A stretch of DNA of 64,000 bases from Cupriavidus pauculus (GCF_008801835.1 NZ_VZOW01000005.1:1-64000), one strand, 5' to 3'; shown: positions 26,743 to 36,076, numbered from the stretch's first letter. Notes: generated by a model from the letters alone, not told the origin. A program made the numbers and translations.

Positions 26743-29700
26743 ATGGCTTTCAAGGATTCGATCCAGGCTGCGACAGGGGCGGCCGTGGCAACGCCGCGCC
26801 GGCGCGTGGCCTTGCGTGTAGCGGGCGGCCTGGTGGCCGCCGTGGCGATTTTCGGGCTGGCCGGCTATTTTGGCGGGCCGCCGCTTATCAAATATCTGGT
26901 CGAGAAGAATGCCACCGAGGCGCTGGGCCGCAAGGTAACGCTGGGCGCGGCGCATGTCCGGCCTTTCGAACTGGCCGCCACGGCAACCGACCTGACGATA
27001 TTCGAGGCGGACGGCAAGACGCCGATGGTGACGCTGGGAGAAATCGAGGCCAATACCTCGGCCGCGTCGATATGGCATCTGGCGCCGGTAGTCGATTTTC
27101 TCCATATCGACCGCCTGGCCGTGCATGTGGTGCGCGACGCCGCCGGTCGGATGAATTTCGCCGATATTCAGGAGCGCTTCGCTGCGCAGCCGCCCAAGCC
27201 GGCCGACAGCAAGCCCGCGCGTTTCTCGGTCAGCAATATCGCGGTGACCAACAGCAGCTTCGTTTATGACGACAAGCCGCGCGATACCGTGCAGCGTGTC
27301 GAGAACTTCACGCTGACGCTGCCGTTTCTGTCCAACTTGCCGCACGACGTCGAGGTGAACACCCGTCCGTCGCTGTTTGCCAAGATCAACGGGTCGCCGC
27401 TGGCGCTTGAAGGCACGTCGCAGCCGTTCGCCGAAACGCATGAGACCAATCTCAATGTCAATCTGGACGGCCTCGAGATCGCGAAATACATGGCGTTCGC
27501 GCCGCGCCTCAAGGACGCGCAGGTCACCGCGGGGCGGGTCGATACCCGCCTGAAGGTCGGTTTTCGGCAGGACAAGGACAAGCAGGACCTTTACGTGTCC
27601 GGCACGGTCACGCTGCGCGATGCCGATGTGCAGACGCATGCCGGCGCGCCGCTGATCAAGGCCGGCCGTCTGGCCGTGGATCTCGATCGCATCGAGCCGC
27701 TCGCGCATCGCGTGCATGTGAAGAGCGTGGAACTGGAAGGGCTCGGCCTGCAAGCGCTGCGCCGAGCCGACGGTACGCTGAATCTGGCCACCGCCTTTCT
27801 GCCCGAAGCGGCGAGGGCAACGCCGCCCGCCTCGAAAACGGCGGCGGTGCAGACGCCGCCCGCCGCATCAGTGCCATCGGCATCGGCATCGGCGCCGGCC
27901 GCGGCTGGCAACCAGACGCCGCCAGCGCGTCCAGAGGAGGCGCCGTGGGCCTATGCCGTCGACCGGATCGCACTCAAGGATGCGACGCTCGGGTTTGTCG
28001 ACGAACTCGCGCCGTCCGGGCCTGGCAAGCTCGAAATCGGCCCGGTCAACGTGGATATCGCCGACCTGGCCAGCGCAGGCGACAAACCGGCGAAGCTCGA
28101 CGCCAACATCACGATTGCCAACGGGCAGACCATCAAGCACACCGGCGAACTGGCCTTGAAGCCGGGCACGCTGAAGGGCACGCTGGAAACCGCCGGACTG
28201 CGCCCGCAAGGATTCTCGGCGTGGTGGCCGCGTGAGCTGCGCAGCCAGTTCGGTGACACCGGCGTCAACGCGGAACTGCACTATGCCATGGCATGGTCGC
28301 AGCCAGTCTTCCAGTTCACGCTCGACAAATCGCGCCTCGAATTGGCTCCCGTGTACGTGAGCACACGCGAGCCGGTTGCCATGCCGGCCACCGCCGCGCC
28401 GGCTGCACCCGACGACAGCGCCCGGGCCGCGCCAGTGCGCAAGGGTGCGCGTACCGTGCGTGCGGCGCGCGCCGTACGCGTGGCGGACAGCGAAGGCGCC
28501 AGCCTTCCGCTGATCAAGGCCAGCAAGCTCGTGCTCGACGGTATCCAGCTCGACCTTGCCAAACAGACATTCGAGGCGGGGCAGGTCGCGCTCGTGCAGC
28601 CGCAGATCTCGGCCACGCGCGACCATCGCGGACAGTTGCTGGAGACCGCGCAGATCTGGGCGGCAGAATCCGCTTCGGACGCGGCCGCGCACAGAAATGC
28701 GCCGCCGCCCGCATCCCCGGCTGCGCAAGCCAGCGGCAAGCCGGCGCCTCCGGTGTGGAAAGTACGCTTAGGCAAGGTGGCGGTGGAGGGCGGTGCGGCA
28801 CGTATCGCCGACTATGCGCCGGCCGACGCCAATCGCGGCCGTCCCGTCATTCATCAGTTCCGCAATATCGGACTGAACACGGGCACGATCACATGGCCGC
28901 TGTCGCCGGGCGCACTGCCGATGAAGCTGCATGCGGAAAGTGGCCGCAAGGGCGTGATGAATATCGATGGTCAGATCATGCCGACCGCCCCAGCCGCGCA
29001 ATTGCAGCTTGATCTGCGCGACCTCGATATGGCGCCGCTGCAGCCGTATCTGGCTGATCGCTTCAATGCGGCGCTGCGCAGCGGCACCATGACGCTCAAG
29101 GGGCGCGCCAGCTATAACGCGCCGGCCGGCAAGCCGATTGCGGTGCAGTTCAACGGCAATGCGGTGGCTGGCAACGTGCGCACGGTGGACCGCATTACGG
29201 GCGAGGACTTCCTGCGCTGGCGCGCTCTGGCGGTCAGCGGCATCGACTTCAACATGAACGAAGCCAAGGGGCCGATGCAGGTCGGGATCAATCATGTCGC
29301 GCTGTCCGACTTCTATGCGCGTGTGATCCTGAACGCGAACGGCCGGCTGAACCTGCAGGACGTAATGGCAGGTGGTGCCGAAAAAGGCGAGGCCGCGCCA
29401 TCCACGAGCCTGACGCAAGCCAACGCCGCGTCGGCGCCGCCAGCCAGCGCGCCCGTCGCAGAGGCGCCGGCGCAGCCGCCAGCACCGAGCGGTCCGCGCC
29501 CGCAGATCCGGCTCGGCGGCGTATCGATCAACAAGGGCAACATCAATTTTTCCGACTTTTTCGTCAAGCCCAACTACTCTGCCAATCTCACCGACATGAA
29601 AGGTTCGGTGTCGAAGGTGTCGTCGGGCGATCCCACACCGGCCGACCTTGTGCTCGATGGCCGGCTCGATGACGATGCGCCGGTCAGCATCAGCGGCAAG

Positions 29701-30726
29701 CTCAATCCACTGGGCGAGCAGCTCTACCTCGACATTGCCGCCAAGGCGGCCGGCGTGGAACTGACGCGGCTGACGCCTTACGCTGCGAAATATGCCGGCT
29801 ATCCGATCACCAAGGGCAAGCTCACGGTGGACGTGGCGTACAAGATCGAGAACGGCAAGCTCGATGCGAAGAACCATCTGTACCTCGATCAACTGACGTT
29901 CGGCGAAAAGACCGATAGTCCCGATGCGGTCAAGCTGCCCGTGCTGCTGGCGGTGTCGCTGCTCAAGGATCGCAACGGTGTCATCGATATCAACCTGCCG
30001 GTTTCCGGGTCGCTGTCGGATCCCGAGTTCAGCATCGGCGGCGTGATCCTGCGCGTGATCGTCAATCTGCTCACCAAGGCCATCACGTCACCGTTTTCGC
30101 TGATTGCGTCGGCGTTTGGCGGCAGCGGTGAAGAACTGGGCTACATCGAGTTCGCGCCGGGTTCGTCCACGCTTACCGACGACGCGCACAAGAAGATCGA
30201 AACCGTCGGCAAAGCGCTGAACGACCGCCCATCGCTGCGGCTCGAGATCAGCGGGCGTATCGATCCTGCCACTGACGCGGACGGTGCGCGTCGCGTGTGG
30301 CTGGACCAGCGCGTTGCCGATGCCAAGCAGCGCGATCTGCGTCGCTCCGCGCAATCGGGCAGCCAGGCCGAGGAAGGCGAAGGCGGCGACCAGGGCGCGC
30401 GCGTGACGGTGACGAAGCAGGAGTATCCAAAGTATCTCGAGGCGGTCTACAAGCGCGAGTCGTTCAAGAAGCCGAAGAACTTTATCGGCCTGAACAAATC
30501 GTTGCCGCCGGCGGAGATGGAAAAGCTGCTGCTGGAAAACGCCCCCGTGACCGATGCCGAACTGCGTGCGCTGGCCGACCAGCGTGCGTTGGCGGTCAAG
30601 CAATCGCTCGAACGCGAGGGCAAGGTTGCAGACTCGAAGCTGTTCCTGACCGCGCCCAAGCTCACGGCAGAAGGGATCAAGGACAAAGGTGCTCCCAACC
30701 GCGTCGATTTCTCGATCCGGCAGTAG
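26743..30726 (+). CDS. AsmA-like DUF748 domain protein, 1327 aa
   Basis: This large envelope protein has one N-terminal membrane helix (about residues 22-46) and a long periplasmic part. DUF748/AsmA-like repeats read as alternating beta segments, for example LIKYLVEKNATEALGRKVTL, KYMAFAPRLKDAQVTAGRVD, and a second set near residues 920-1110. Two Ala/Pro-rich linkers occur at about 360-400 and 885-920. The C-terminal 200 residues look like an OmpA-type domain split by an insertion (GYIEFAPGSSTLTDDAHKKI, later DQRALAVKQSLEREGKV). AsmA-family proteins are linked to lipid transport and outer-membrane homeostasis. The role here is inferred. The gene stands alone. Confidence 0.88.
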   Translation: MAFKDSIQAATGAAVATPRRRVALRVAGGLVAAVAIFGLAGYFGGPPLIKYLVEKNATEALGRKVTLGAAHVRPFELAATATDLTIFEADGKTPMVTLGEIEANTSAASIWHLAPVVDFLHIDRLAVHVVRDAAGRMNFADIQERFAAQPPKPADSKPARFSVSNIAVTNSSFVYDDKPRDTVQRVENFTLTLPFLSNLPHDVEVNTRPSLFAKINGSPLALEGTSQPFAETHETNLNVNLDGLEIAKYMAFAPRLKDAQVTAGRVDTRLKVGFRQDKDKQDLYVSGTVTLRDADVQTHAGAPLIKAGRLAVDLDRIEPLAHRVHVKSVELEGLGLQALRRADGTLNLATAFLPEAARATPPASKTAAVQTPPAASVPSASASAPAAAGNQTPPARPEEAPWAYAVDRIALKDATLGFVDELAPSGPGKLEIGPVNVDIADLASAGDKPAKLDANITIANGQTIKHTGELALKPGTLKGTLETAGLRPQGFSAWWPRELRSQFGDTGVNAELHYAMAWSQPVFQFTLDKSRLELAPVYVSTREPVAMPATAAPAAPDDSARAAPVRKGARTVRAARAVRVADSEGASLPLIKASKLVLDGIQLDLAKQTFEAGQVALVQPQISATRDHRGQLLETAQIWAAESASDAAAHRNAPPPASPAAQASGKPAPPVWKVRLGKVAVEGGAARIADYAPADANRGRPVIHQFRNIGLNTGTITWPLSPGALPMKLHAESGRKGVMNIDGQIMPTAPAAQLQLDLRDLDMAPLQPYLADRFNAALRSGTMTLKGRASYNAPAGKPIAVQFNGNAVAGNVRTVDRITGEDFLRWRALAVSGIDFNMNEAKGPMQVGINHVALSDFYARVILNANGRLNLQDVMAGGAEKGEAAPSTSLTQANAASAPPASAPVAEAPAQPPAPSGPRPQIRLGGVSINKGNINFSDFFVKPNYSANLTDMKGSVSKVSSGDPTPADLVLDGRLDDDAPVSISGKLNPLGEQLYLDIAAKAAGVELTRLTPYAAKYAGYPITKGKLTVDVAYKIENGKLDAKNHLYLDQLTFGEKTDSPDAVKLPVLLAVSLLKDRNGVIDINLPVSGSLSDPEFSIGGVILRVIVNLLTKAITSPFSLIASAFGGSGEELGYIEFAPGSSTLTDDAHKKIETVGKALNDRPSLRLEISGRIDPATDADGARRVWLDQRVADAKQRDLRRSAQSGSQAEEGEGGDQGARVTVTKQEYPKYLEAVYKRESFKKPKNFIGLNKSLPPAEMEKLLLENAPVTDAELRALADQRALAVKQSLEREGKVADSKLFLTAPKLTAEGIKDKGAPNRVDFSIRQ

Positions 30727-30854
30727 GCGGCATCGATCGGCATGATGTGGCGCACGGCGTTTGGACGGAAGGCTCGAACGCGGTCGCCGCTAAACGCCGC
30801 GCATAGTCGCGTATCATTCGCCCCGAACGGAATTTCGAAATCACTTGGGAGCGC

Positions 30855-31043
30855 GTGTTGGAGCAGGAAACGATTGCCTACAAGACCTGGGTTTGCCTGA
30901 TTTGCGGCTGGGTCTACGACGAAGAACAGGGCCTGCCCGAAGAAGGCCTCGCACCGGGCACCCGTTGGGAAGACATTCCCGAAGACTGGCGCTGCCCGGA
31001 ATGTGATGTCGGCAAGAGTGACTTCTCGATGATCGAGATCTGA
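30855..31043 (+). CDS. Rubredoxin
   Basis: This 62-residue iron-sulfur electron carrier has both metal-binding halves: VCLICGWVYDEEQGLPEEG and RCPECDVGKSDFSMIE, so four Cys bind one iron. The intervening PGTRWEDIPEDWRCP is typical. The start is GTG at 30855 with GGGAG 3 nt upstream. Rubredoxins pass electrons to alkane hydroxylases, rubrerythrins or oxidoreductases. No partner gene is adjacent. It is separated from the DUF748 gene by 128 bp and transcribed in the same direction. Confidence 0.95.
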   Translation: MLEQETIAYKTWVCLICGWVYDEEQGLPEEGLAPGTRWEDIPEDWRCPECDVGKSDFSMIEI

Positions 31044-31065
31044 AGCGCGCCGCGGCCGTAAGTCG

Positions 31066-31230
31066 TCAGGGCTGGCGGCGCGGCATTTGCCGGCAAATGC
31101 CGGCGCGCGCGCGACGGCGGGCGCAGCGCCGGTAGCGCATTCGATATGGATGACTGCAGCGCCATAGCGCCGAAGCCACGGTCAGCACCAGTAACGCCGC
31201 CATGAGGGCGGCGAGCAGTGTCAGCGACAT
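31066..31230 (-). CDS. Small single-pass membrane protein, 54 aa (predicted)
   Basis: A short gene on the minus strand. The product has one hydrophobic N-terminal helix (MSLTLLAALMAALLVLTVAS) followed by a strongly basic tail with about 13 Arg and four Cys. AAGGAGG lies 5 nt before the ATG, an excellent ribosome binding site. It follows another small membrane protein by 47 bp on the same strand, suggesting a two-gene unit. A perfect 22-bp palindrome lies inside its 3' half. No family recognised. The strong ribosome binding site and the helix are the main evidence; the tail could be non-coding in origin. Confidence 0.5.
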   Translation of the reverse strand: MSLTLLAALMAALLVLTVASALWRCSHPYRMRYRRCARRRARAGICRQMPRRQP

Positions 31231-31277
31231 CCGCGCCTCCTTCTCTCAAAAAGGCGCCTCGATTCCGCTTTGCCGCG

Positions 31278-31460
31278 CTATATCAGCAGCGGCAGCGCTT
31301 CCAATACCAGCACCCCGAGCAGCACGCCGATGATGGCGCCCGCGCAACGGCAACTGATACGCAGGGCCTTGGCGGCCACCGGAATCGCACCCATCGCCAA
31401 AAGGCCGACGAGTGCCATGGGGATCAGAAATACAAGATCGTGCGCCTGCAGATGCACCAT
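31278..31460 (-). CDS. Small two-helix membrane protein, 60 aa (predicted)
   Basis: The product is almost entirely hydrophobic, with two membrane helices: HDLVFLIPMALVGLLAMGAI and CAGAIIGVLLGVLVLEALPL, linked by a short basic turn with two Cys (ALRISCRC). AGGAG lies 6 nt before the ATG at 31460, which marks this start rather than the longer frame reaching 31583. It lies on the opposite strand to rubredoxin and the oxidase cluster. No family recognised. A role with membrane respiratory proteins would be speculation from location only. Confidence 0.55.
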   Translation of the reverse strand: MVHLQAHDLVFLIPMALVGLLAMGAIPVAAKALRISCRCAGAIIGVLLGVLVLEALPLLI

Positions 31461-31493
31461 GGCGGTCTCCTGTCTTGTTTCTTTATGTTTTCC

Positions 31494-31520
31494 AGTATAG
31501 GTCGTGTGTGCCGAATACAA
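31494..31520 (-). promoter_or_regulatory. Candidate sigma70 promoter of the small membrane proteins
   Basis: On the minus strand TATACT (31499-31494) resembles a -10 box and TTGTAT (31520-31515) a -35 box, with 15-bp spacing, which is short. Transcription would begin about 25-30 nt upstream of the 60-aa gene. Consensus match only. Confidence 0.3.
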
Positions 31521-31721
31521 GGCGGCAGGCATCAGGGTTGTCCCGCAGTGTTTGAAACGTGCGTGGGCAATGCTTGGCCTCATGTACCGTGCGAGCGACT
31601 TTCCGCGCGCTGGTCAGTATCGCCGCGTGCGCATGCGCTTTCTGCAGATCTCCACCTCGGCAGAGGCTGTCCTATGCTTTACCTGATGGCCATCGTTGGC
31701 CGCGCAAGGATGGAGGACACC

Positions 31722-32225
31722 ATGGAACTTCACATGCATTCGCACCACTACGTGCGTCGCCGGCCCGACTGGTCCGCGGCGGCAGTGTCGGGACTTGCGG
31801 CAGGCGCATTGGTGGTCGTCGTGGAGATGTTCTGGGCGACCATGGTCGCGGGCGTACATCCGTGGGCCACCACGCGCATGATCGCGGCGATCGTGATGGG
31901 ACGCGACGTGCTGCAGACATCGATGTTCAGCGTGAGCACCGTGGCGATGGCATTGATCATCCACTTTGTGCTCGGCACGATCCTCGGCGTGGTGCTCGGT
32001 GCCATCATGGCACCCTTCCAGCTCGATTCGAGCCCCGGCATGTCGCTGCTGGTCGGCGCGGTGTTCGGCCTCGTGATCTACGTGTTCAACTTCTACGTGA
32101 TGACGTCCGCATTTCCCTGGTTCGTCGATGCGCGGGGCTGGCACACGTTGGCGGGCCATCTGATTTTCGGCATGGCTATTGCGCTGTGCTACTGGAAGCT
32201 CGAATCGCGCGATGTCATCCATTAG
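31722..32225 (+). CDS. Conserved-type membrane protein upstream of the oxidase cluster
   Basis: This 167-residue integral membrane protein has a His-rich cytoplasmic start (MELHMHSHHYVRRRPDW) and four hydrophobic segments (about 18-38, 66-92, 104-125, 136-158). No catalytic or substrate motif was identified and no family is claimed. The ATG at 31722 follows GGAGGA at 31712; an ATG at 31710 in the same frame is less likely. A terminator-like hairpin follows at 32275, so it is probably transcribed apart from the oxidase genes. Its function is unknown. Confidence 0.72.
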   Translation: MELHMHSHHYVRRRPDWSAAAVSGLAAGALVVVVEMFWATMVAGVHPWATTRMIAAIVMGRDVLQTSMFSVSTVAMALIIHFVLGTILGVVLGAIMAPFQLDSSPGMSLLVGAVFGLVIYVFNFYVMTSAFPWFVDARGWHTLAGHLIFGMAIALCYWKLESRDVIH

Positions 32226-32274
32226 CGCGACTGCCCGGGTGGAGCCGTGAGACACACGCATCATATGGCGATGC

Positions 32275-32313
32275 AAGGCGGATGAGGCGCGGTCCTCCTC
32301 CGCCTTTCTTCTT
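32275..32313 (+). terminator. Intrinsic terminator between the membrane-protein gene and the oxidase cluster
   Basis: AAGGCGGA (32275-32282) pairs with TCCGCCTT (32299-32306). An inner GAGG/CCTC pairing and a 6-nt loop complete the stem. A T-rich run (TTTCTTCTT) follows. It lies 50 bp after the membrane-protein gene. Confidence 0.65.
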
Positions 32314-32484
32314 GCTGCGTTGCGGTGGCGCGCCGCCGCGCGGATAGGTGCAGAACGCTGTGAGCGGTGCCTTACTGCATGCGCAGCATGTCGCCTTGCA
32401 GTGACCTGAGACGATGCACTAGTCTTATTCCACGTGCGTACGCGGGCGCTTTGCCGCCTGGCTCAGCGCACACGAGGAGGGGAC

Positions 32485-33633
32485 ATGGCGATTGCAATTG
32501 CGCTCGTCATCATCGTTGCCGCTTCGGTGCTCTTCCATTTCTTGAGCCCGTGGTGGGCCACGCCGCTGGCGTCCAACTGGAAGCAGATGGACGACACGCT
32601 CACCATTACCCTCGTCATTACCGGCGTCTTCTTCGTCGTCATCAACCTGTTCGTCGCGTATATCGTCTGGCGCTTTCGCCATCGCGAAGGACATCGCGCC
32701 GCCTATGAGCCGGAAAACGCCCGGCTGGAGCGCTGGCTGATCGGGCTAAGTACTGTCGGCATCATGGCGCTGCTTGCGCCCGGCCTGATCGTCTATGCCG
32801 ACTATGTTCATCCGCCGCCCGGCGCCATGCAGATGGAAGTGGTCGGCCAGCAGTGGCAATGGGCCTTCCGTTTTCCCGGCAAGAGCGGCCAGCTCGGTAC
32901 CACGGATGCACGCTTCGTCAACGCCAGCAATCCGCTTGGGTTGAATCCCGACGATCCGCGCGGGCAGGACAACGTCATCGTCGTCGGGCCGGAGGTGCAC
33001 CTGCCGTTGAACCGGCCGGTCAAGGTGCTGCTGCGGTCCAAGGATGTGCTGCACGATTTCTACGTGCCGCCGATTCGCGCGCGCATGAACATGGTGCCTG
33101 GCATGGTCACGTCGTTCTGGTTCACGCCCACGCAGGCAGGCAAGTTCGACATCCTTTGCGCGCAGCTCTGCGGTGTCGGTCACTACAACATGCGCGGCTA
33201 CGTGATCGTGGAGGAGCAGGCGGCTTTCGACAGCTGGCTGGCCAAGCAGCAGACCTTTGCGGTGGCCATGGCGAAGGCCGCCCAGCCGGCTGCCGCGGAT
33301 GCATCGACAGGTGGCGACCTTGCCGCGCAGGGCCGCGCGCTGGCGCAAAGCAAGGGCTGCGCGGCATGTCATAGCGTTGACGGCGGCGCAAGCGTGGGAC
33401 CCACGTGGAAAGGCCTGTTCGGCAGCACGCAGGCATTCACCGACGGCAGCAGCGCAACGGTAGACGACGCTTTCCTGAAGCGGGAGATCGAAGACCCGCA
33501 GGCACGCATCGTGAAGGGCTTCGGGCCGGTGATGCCCAAACTGCCTGTCACGGATGCGGAGGTGGCGGCACTGACCGCCTACATCCACTCGCTGGGCTCC
33601 GGCACTGCCGCAGCGCCACAGGGCGGGAAATAG
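32485..33633 (+). CDS. coxM: Cytochrome c oxidase subunit II with fused cytochrome c
   Basis: This subunit takes electrons from cytochrome c and passes them to subunit I. The 382-residue product has two N-terminal membrane helices. The CuA domain follows, with Cys225, Cys229 and His233 in CAQLCGVGHYNMRG and an upstream His in LHDFYVPPIR. A class I cytochrome c domain is fused at the C-terminus with haem motif CAACH (292-296) and a distal MPKLPVTD. The start at 32485 has GAGGAGGGG upstream. It opens a five-gene cluster in the order of coxMNOPQ described in Cupriavidus necator; the symbol rests on that order. Confidence 0.92.
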   Translation: MAIAIALVIIVAASVLFHFLSPWWATPLASNWKQMDDTLTITLVITGVFFVVINLFVAYIVWRFRHREGHRAAYEPENARLERWLIGLSTVGIMALLAPGLIVYADYVHPPPGAMQMEVVGQQWQWAFRFPGKSGQLGTTDARFVNASNPLGLNPDDPRGQDNVIVVGPEVHLPLNRPVKVLLRSKDVLHDFYVPPIRARMNMVPGMVTSFWFTPTQAGKFDILCAQLCGVGHYNMRGYVIVEEQAAFDSWLAKQQTFAVAMAKAAQPAAADASTGGDLAAQGRALAQSKGCAACHSVDGGASVGPTWKGLFGSTQAFTDGSSATVDDAFLKREIEDPQARIVKGFGPVMPKLPVTDAEVAALTAYIHSLGSGTAAAPQGGK

Positions 33634-33647
33634 GCAAGGAGGAAACG

Positions 33648-35399
33648 ATGGCCTATGCCAACGATGCCCACGGCCCACAGGGTTTCTGGACGCGCTACGT
33701 CTGGAGCCAGGACCACAAGGTGATTGCGGTGCAGTACACGCTGGTTGCCATCGTGGTTGGGCTGGTGGGCGTGGCGCTGTCCAACCTGATGCGCATGCAG
33801 CTGGGCTTCCCGGGCAAGTTCGATTTCATCGACGCCAATCGCTACTACCAGTTCGTCACCATGCACGGCATGATCATGGTGATCTACCTGCTGACGGCAC
33901 TGTTCCTCGGTGGTTTCGGCAATTACCTGATTCCGCTGATGGTCGGTGCGCGCGACATGGTGTTCCCGTTCCTGAACATGCTCAGCTTCTGGGTCTACTT
34001 CTTGTCGGTGCTGGTGCTGCTGGCCAGTTTCTTCGTGCCGGGCGGACCGACCGGCGCCGGCTGGACGCTTTATCCGCCGCAAGCGATTCTGCCCGGCACG
34101 CCCGGGCACGACTGGGGCATCATCCTGATGCTGGTGTCGCTGCTGATCTTCATCGTGGCGGCCACGATGGGCGGGCTGAACTATGTCACCACCGTGCTGC
34201 AGGCGCGCACCGAGGGCATGACGCTGCTGCGCATGCCGCTTTCGGTCTGGGGCATTTTCATGGCCACCATCCTTGCCCTGCTGGCGTTTCCGGCGCTGTT
34301 TGTCTCGGGCGTAATGATGTTGTTGGACAAGACGCTGGGCACCAGCTTTTTCATGCCTGCTATGGTGTCGATGGGGCAGCAACTCGGCTACAAGGGTGGC
34401 AGTCCGCTGTTGTTCCAGCACCTGTTCTGGTTCTTCGGCCACCCCGAGGTGTATATCGTTGCGCTGCCCGCATTCGGCATCGTGTCGGACCTGATCAGCG
34501 TGCATGCGCGCAAGAGCATCTTCGGCTATCGCACCATGGTCTGGGCGATTCTGGCGATCGGGCTGCTGTCGGTGGTGGTATGGGCGCACCACATGTTCGT
34601 CAGCGGCATGAATCCGTACTTCGGGTTCTTCTTCGCGACCACCACGCTGATCATTGCCGTGCCCACCGCCATCAAAGTCTACAACTGGGTGATCACGCTG
34701 TGGCGCGGCGACATTCATTTCTCGGTGCCGATGCTGTTTGCCATCGCCTTCGTCAGCACATTCGTGATCGGCGGCCTGACAGGGCTGTTCCTTGGCAATG
34801 TCAGCGTGGACATTCCGCTGTCGAACACCTATTTCGTCGTGGCGCACTTTCACATGGTGATGGGCGTCTCGCCGATCCTGGTGGTGTTTGGCGGCATCTA
34901 CCACTGGTATCCGAAAGTCACGGGCCGCCTGCTCGACGATACGCTGGGCCGCGTGCATTTCTGGGTCACGTTCATCGGCACCTACGCGATCTTCTTCCCG
35001 ATGCATTACCTCGGCATCCTTGGCATGCCACGGCGCTACTACGCCTGGGACAACTACAGCTTCATTCCCGAATCCGCGCACACCATGAACATGTATATCT
35101 CGATTGCCGCATTCGTGGTGGCGACCGCGCAATTGCTCTTTGTCTTCAATTTGTTCTGGAGCCTGCGGCACGGCAGGCATGCGGGATCGAATCCATGGCG
35201 GGCCGCGTCGCTCGAATGGCAGACGCCACAGACGCCGCCGGTGCATGGCAACTGGGGGCCTCGTCTGCCCGTCGTCTATCGCTGGGCTTATGCGTACAGC
35301 GTGCCGGGTGCGGCGGAAGACTTCATTGCGCAGAATGCGCCGCCCGAGGCCGGCGGTGCCGCGCCGGAACCGCATCCAAGTCGCGGAGCCGTGGCATGA
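33648..35399 (+). CDS. coxN: Cytochrome c oxidase subunit I
   Basis: This is the catalytic haem-copper subunit, which reduces oxygen to water and pumps protons. The 583-residue product has 12 or more membrane helices. The HPEVY motif (FFGHPEVYIVALPAFGIVSD) provides the His-Tyr pair of the CuB site. A His pair lies in VWAHHMFVSGM and the haem ligands are in VVAHFHMVMG. The start at 33648 follows AAGGAGG. The stop overlaps the subunit III gene start (ATGA). Whether it uses a-type or b-type haem cannot be decided from sequence alone. Confidence 0.94.
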   Translation: MAYANDAHGPQGFWTRYVWSQDHKVIAVQYTLVAIVVGLVGVALSNLMRMQLGFPGKFDFIDANRYYQFVTMHGMIMVIYLLTALFLGGFGNYLIPLMVGARDMVFPFLNMLSFWVYFLSVLVLLASFFVPGGPTGAGWTLYPPQAILPGTPGHDWGIILMLVSLLIFIVAATMGGLNYVTTVLQARTEGMTLLRMPLSVWGIFMATILALLAFPALFVSGVMMLLDKTLGTSFFMPAMVSMGQQLGYKGGSPLLFQHLFWFFGHPEVYIVALPAFGIVSDLISVHARKSIFGYRTMVWAILAIGLLSVVVWAHHMFVSGMNPYFGFFFATTTLIIAVPTAIKVYNWVITLWRGDIHFSVPMLFAIAFVSTFVIGGLTGLFLGNVSVDIPLSNTYFVVAHFHMVMGVSPILVVFGGIYHWYPKVTGRLLDDTLGRVHFWVTFIGTYAIFFPMHYLGILGMPRRYYAWDNYSFIPESAHTMNMYISIAAFVVATAQLLFVFNLFWSLRHGRHAGSNPWRAASLEWQTPQTPPVHGNWGPRLPVVYRWAYAYSVPGAAEDFIAQNAPPEAGGAAPEPHPSRGAVA

Positions 35400-36061
35400 A
35401 AGCCGACCCGGTTGCCGTCGACGCCGGCACGGGCGTATTTCGCGTCTCGCGTGAATCGCCGGGCGGCGGTTCGGGCGGCCACGCGATGCACGGCGGCGGA
35501 CGGCGCGCGCCGGAAAGCGTCGGCCTCTGGGTGTTCATGGGCGTTGTCACCGCGCTGTTCACATTGTTCCTGGCGGCCTACGTCATGCGCATGGACAGCC
35601 CCGATTGGCAGCGCATTGCCTTGCCGTGGCAGGCCTGGCTGTCTACCGCGCTGCTGGCGCTGGCCAGCCTGGCCATGGCTATTGCATCCCGCGCGGCGCG
35701 TAGCGGCGGCATGGCGCGGGCGCGCGTGGCACTGCGTCTGGGCGGACTCGGGGCCGCCGCCTTTGTCGCCTGCCAACTGTGGGCATGGAGCGCGTTGTAT
35801 GCCGCGCACGTGGTGCCCGCCAACAATCCCGCCGGCAGTTTCTTCTATCTCCTCACGGCGATGCATGGCCTGCACGTGATCGGCGGACTGGCGGCCTTCT
35901 GCATCGTTGCCGCCGACCGCGGCAGCGGTGCGCGCACGCTGGCCCGCATCGAACTCTGCGCGCGCTACTGGCATTTCCTGCTTGCCCTGTGGATGGTCCT
36001 GCTGGTTGCGCTCGGCTGGCTGACGCCGGAAATCGTCAACTACATCTGCGGCCGGGGCTGA
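35396..36061 (+). CDS. coxO: Cytochrome c oxidase subunit III-like protein
   Basis: This 221-residue membrane protein is one of two subunit III homologues in the cluster. It has a Gly/His-rich N-terminal leader (GGGSGGHAMHGGG) followed by about five helices. Subunit III traits include ESVGLWVFMGVVTALFTLFL, YLLTAMHGLHVIGGL and CARYWHFLLALWMVLLVALG. The start overlaps the subunit I stop. Such paired subunit III genes occur in coxMNOPQ-type clusters. Confidence 0.87.
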   Translation: MKADPVAVDAGTGVFRVSRESPGGGSGGHAMHGGGRRAPESVGLWVFMGVVTALFTLFLAAYVMRMDSPDWQRIALPWQAWLSTALLALASLAMAIASRAARSGGMARARVALRLGGLGAAAFVACQLWAWSALYAAHVVPANNPAGSFFYLLTAMHGLHVIGGLAAFCIVAADRGSGARTLARIELCARYWHFLLALWMVLLVALGWLTPEIVNYICGRG

Positions 36062-36076
36062 CGCAAGGGGGCATCG

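Noticed and set aside
33579..35375. 598-codon open frame opposite cytochrome oxidase subunit I
   Set aside because: Antisense shadow of coxN; composition is not protein-like and all catalytic motifs are on the other strand.
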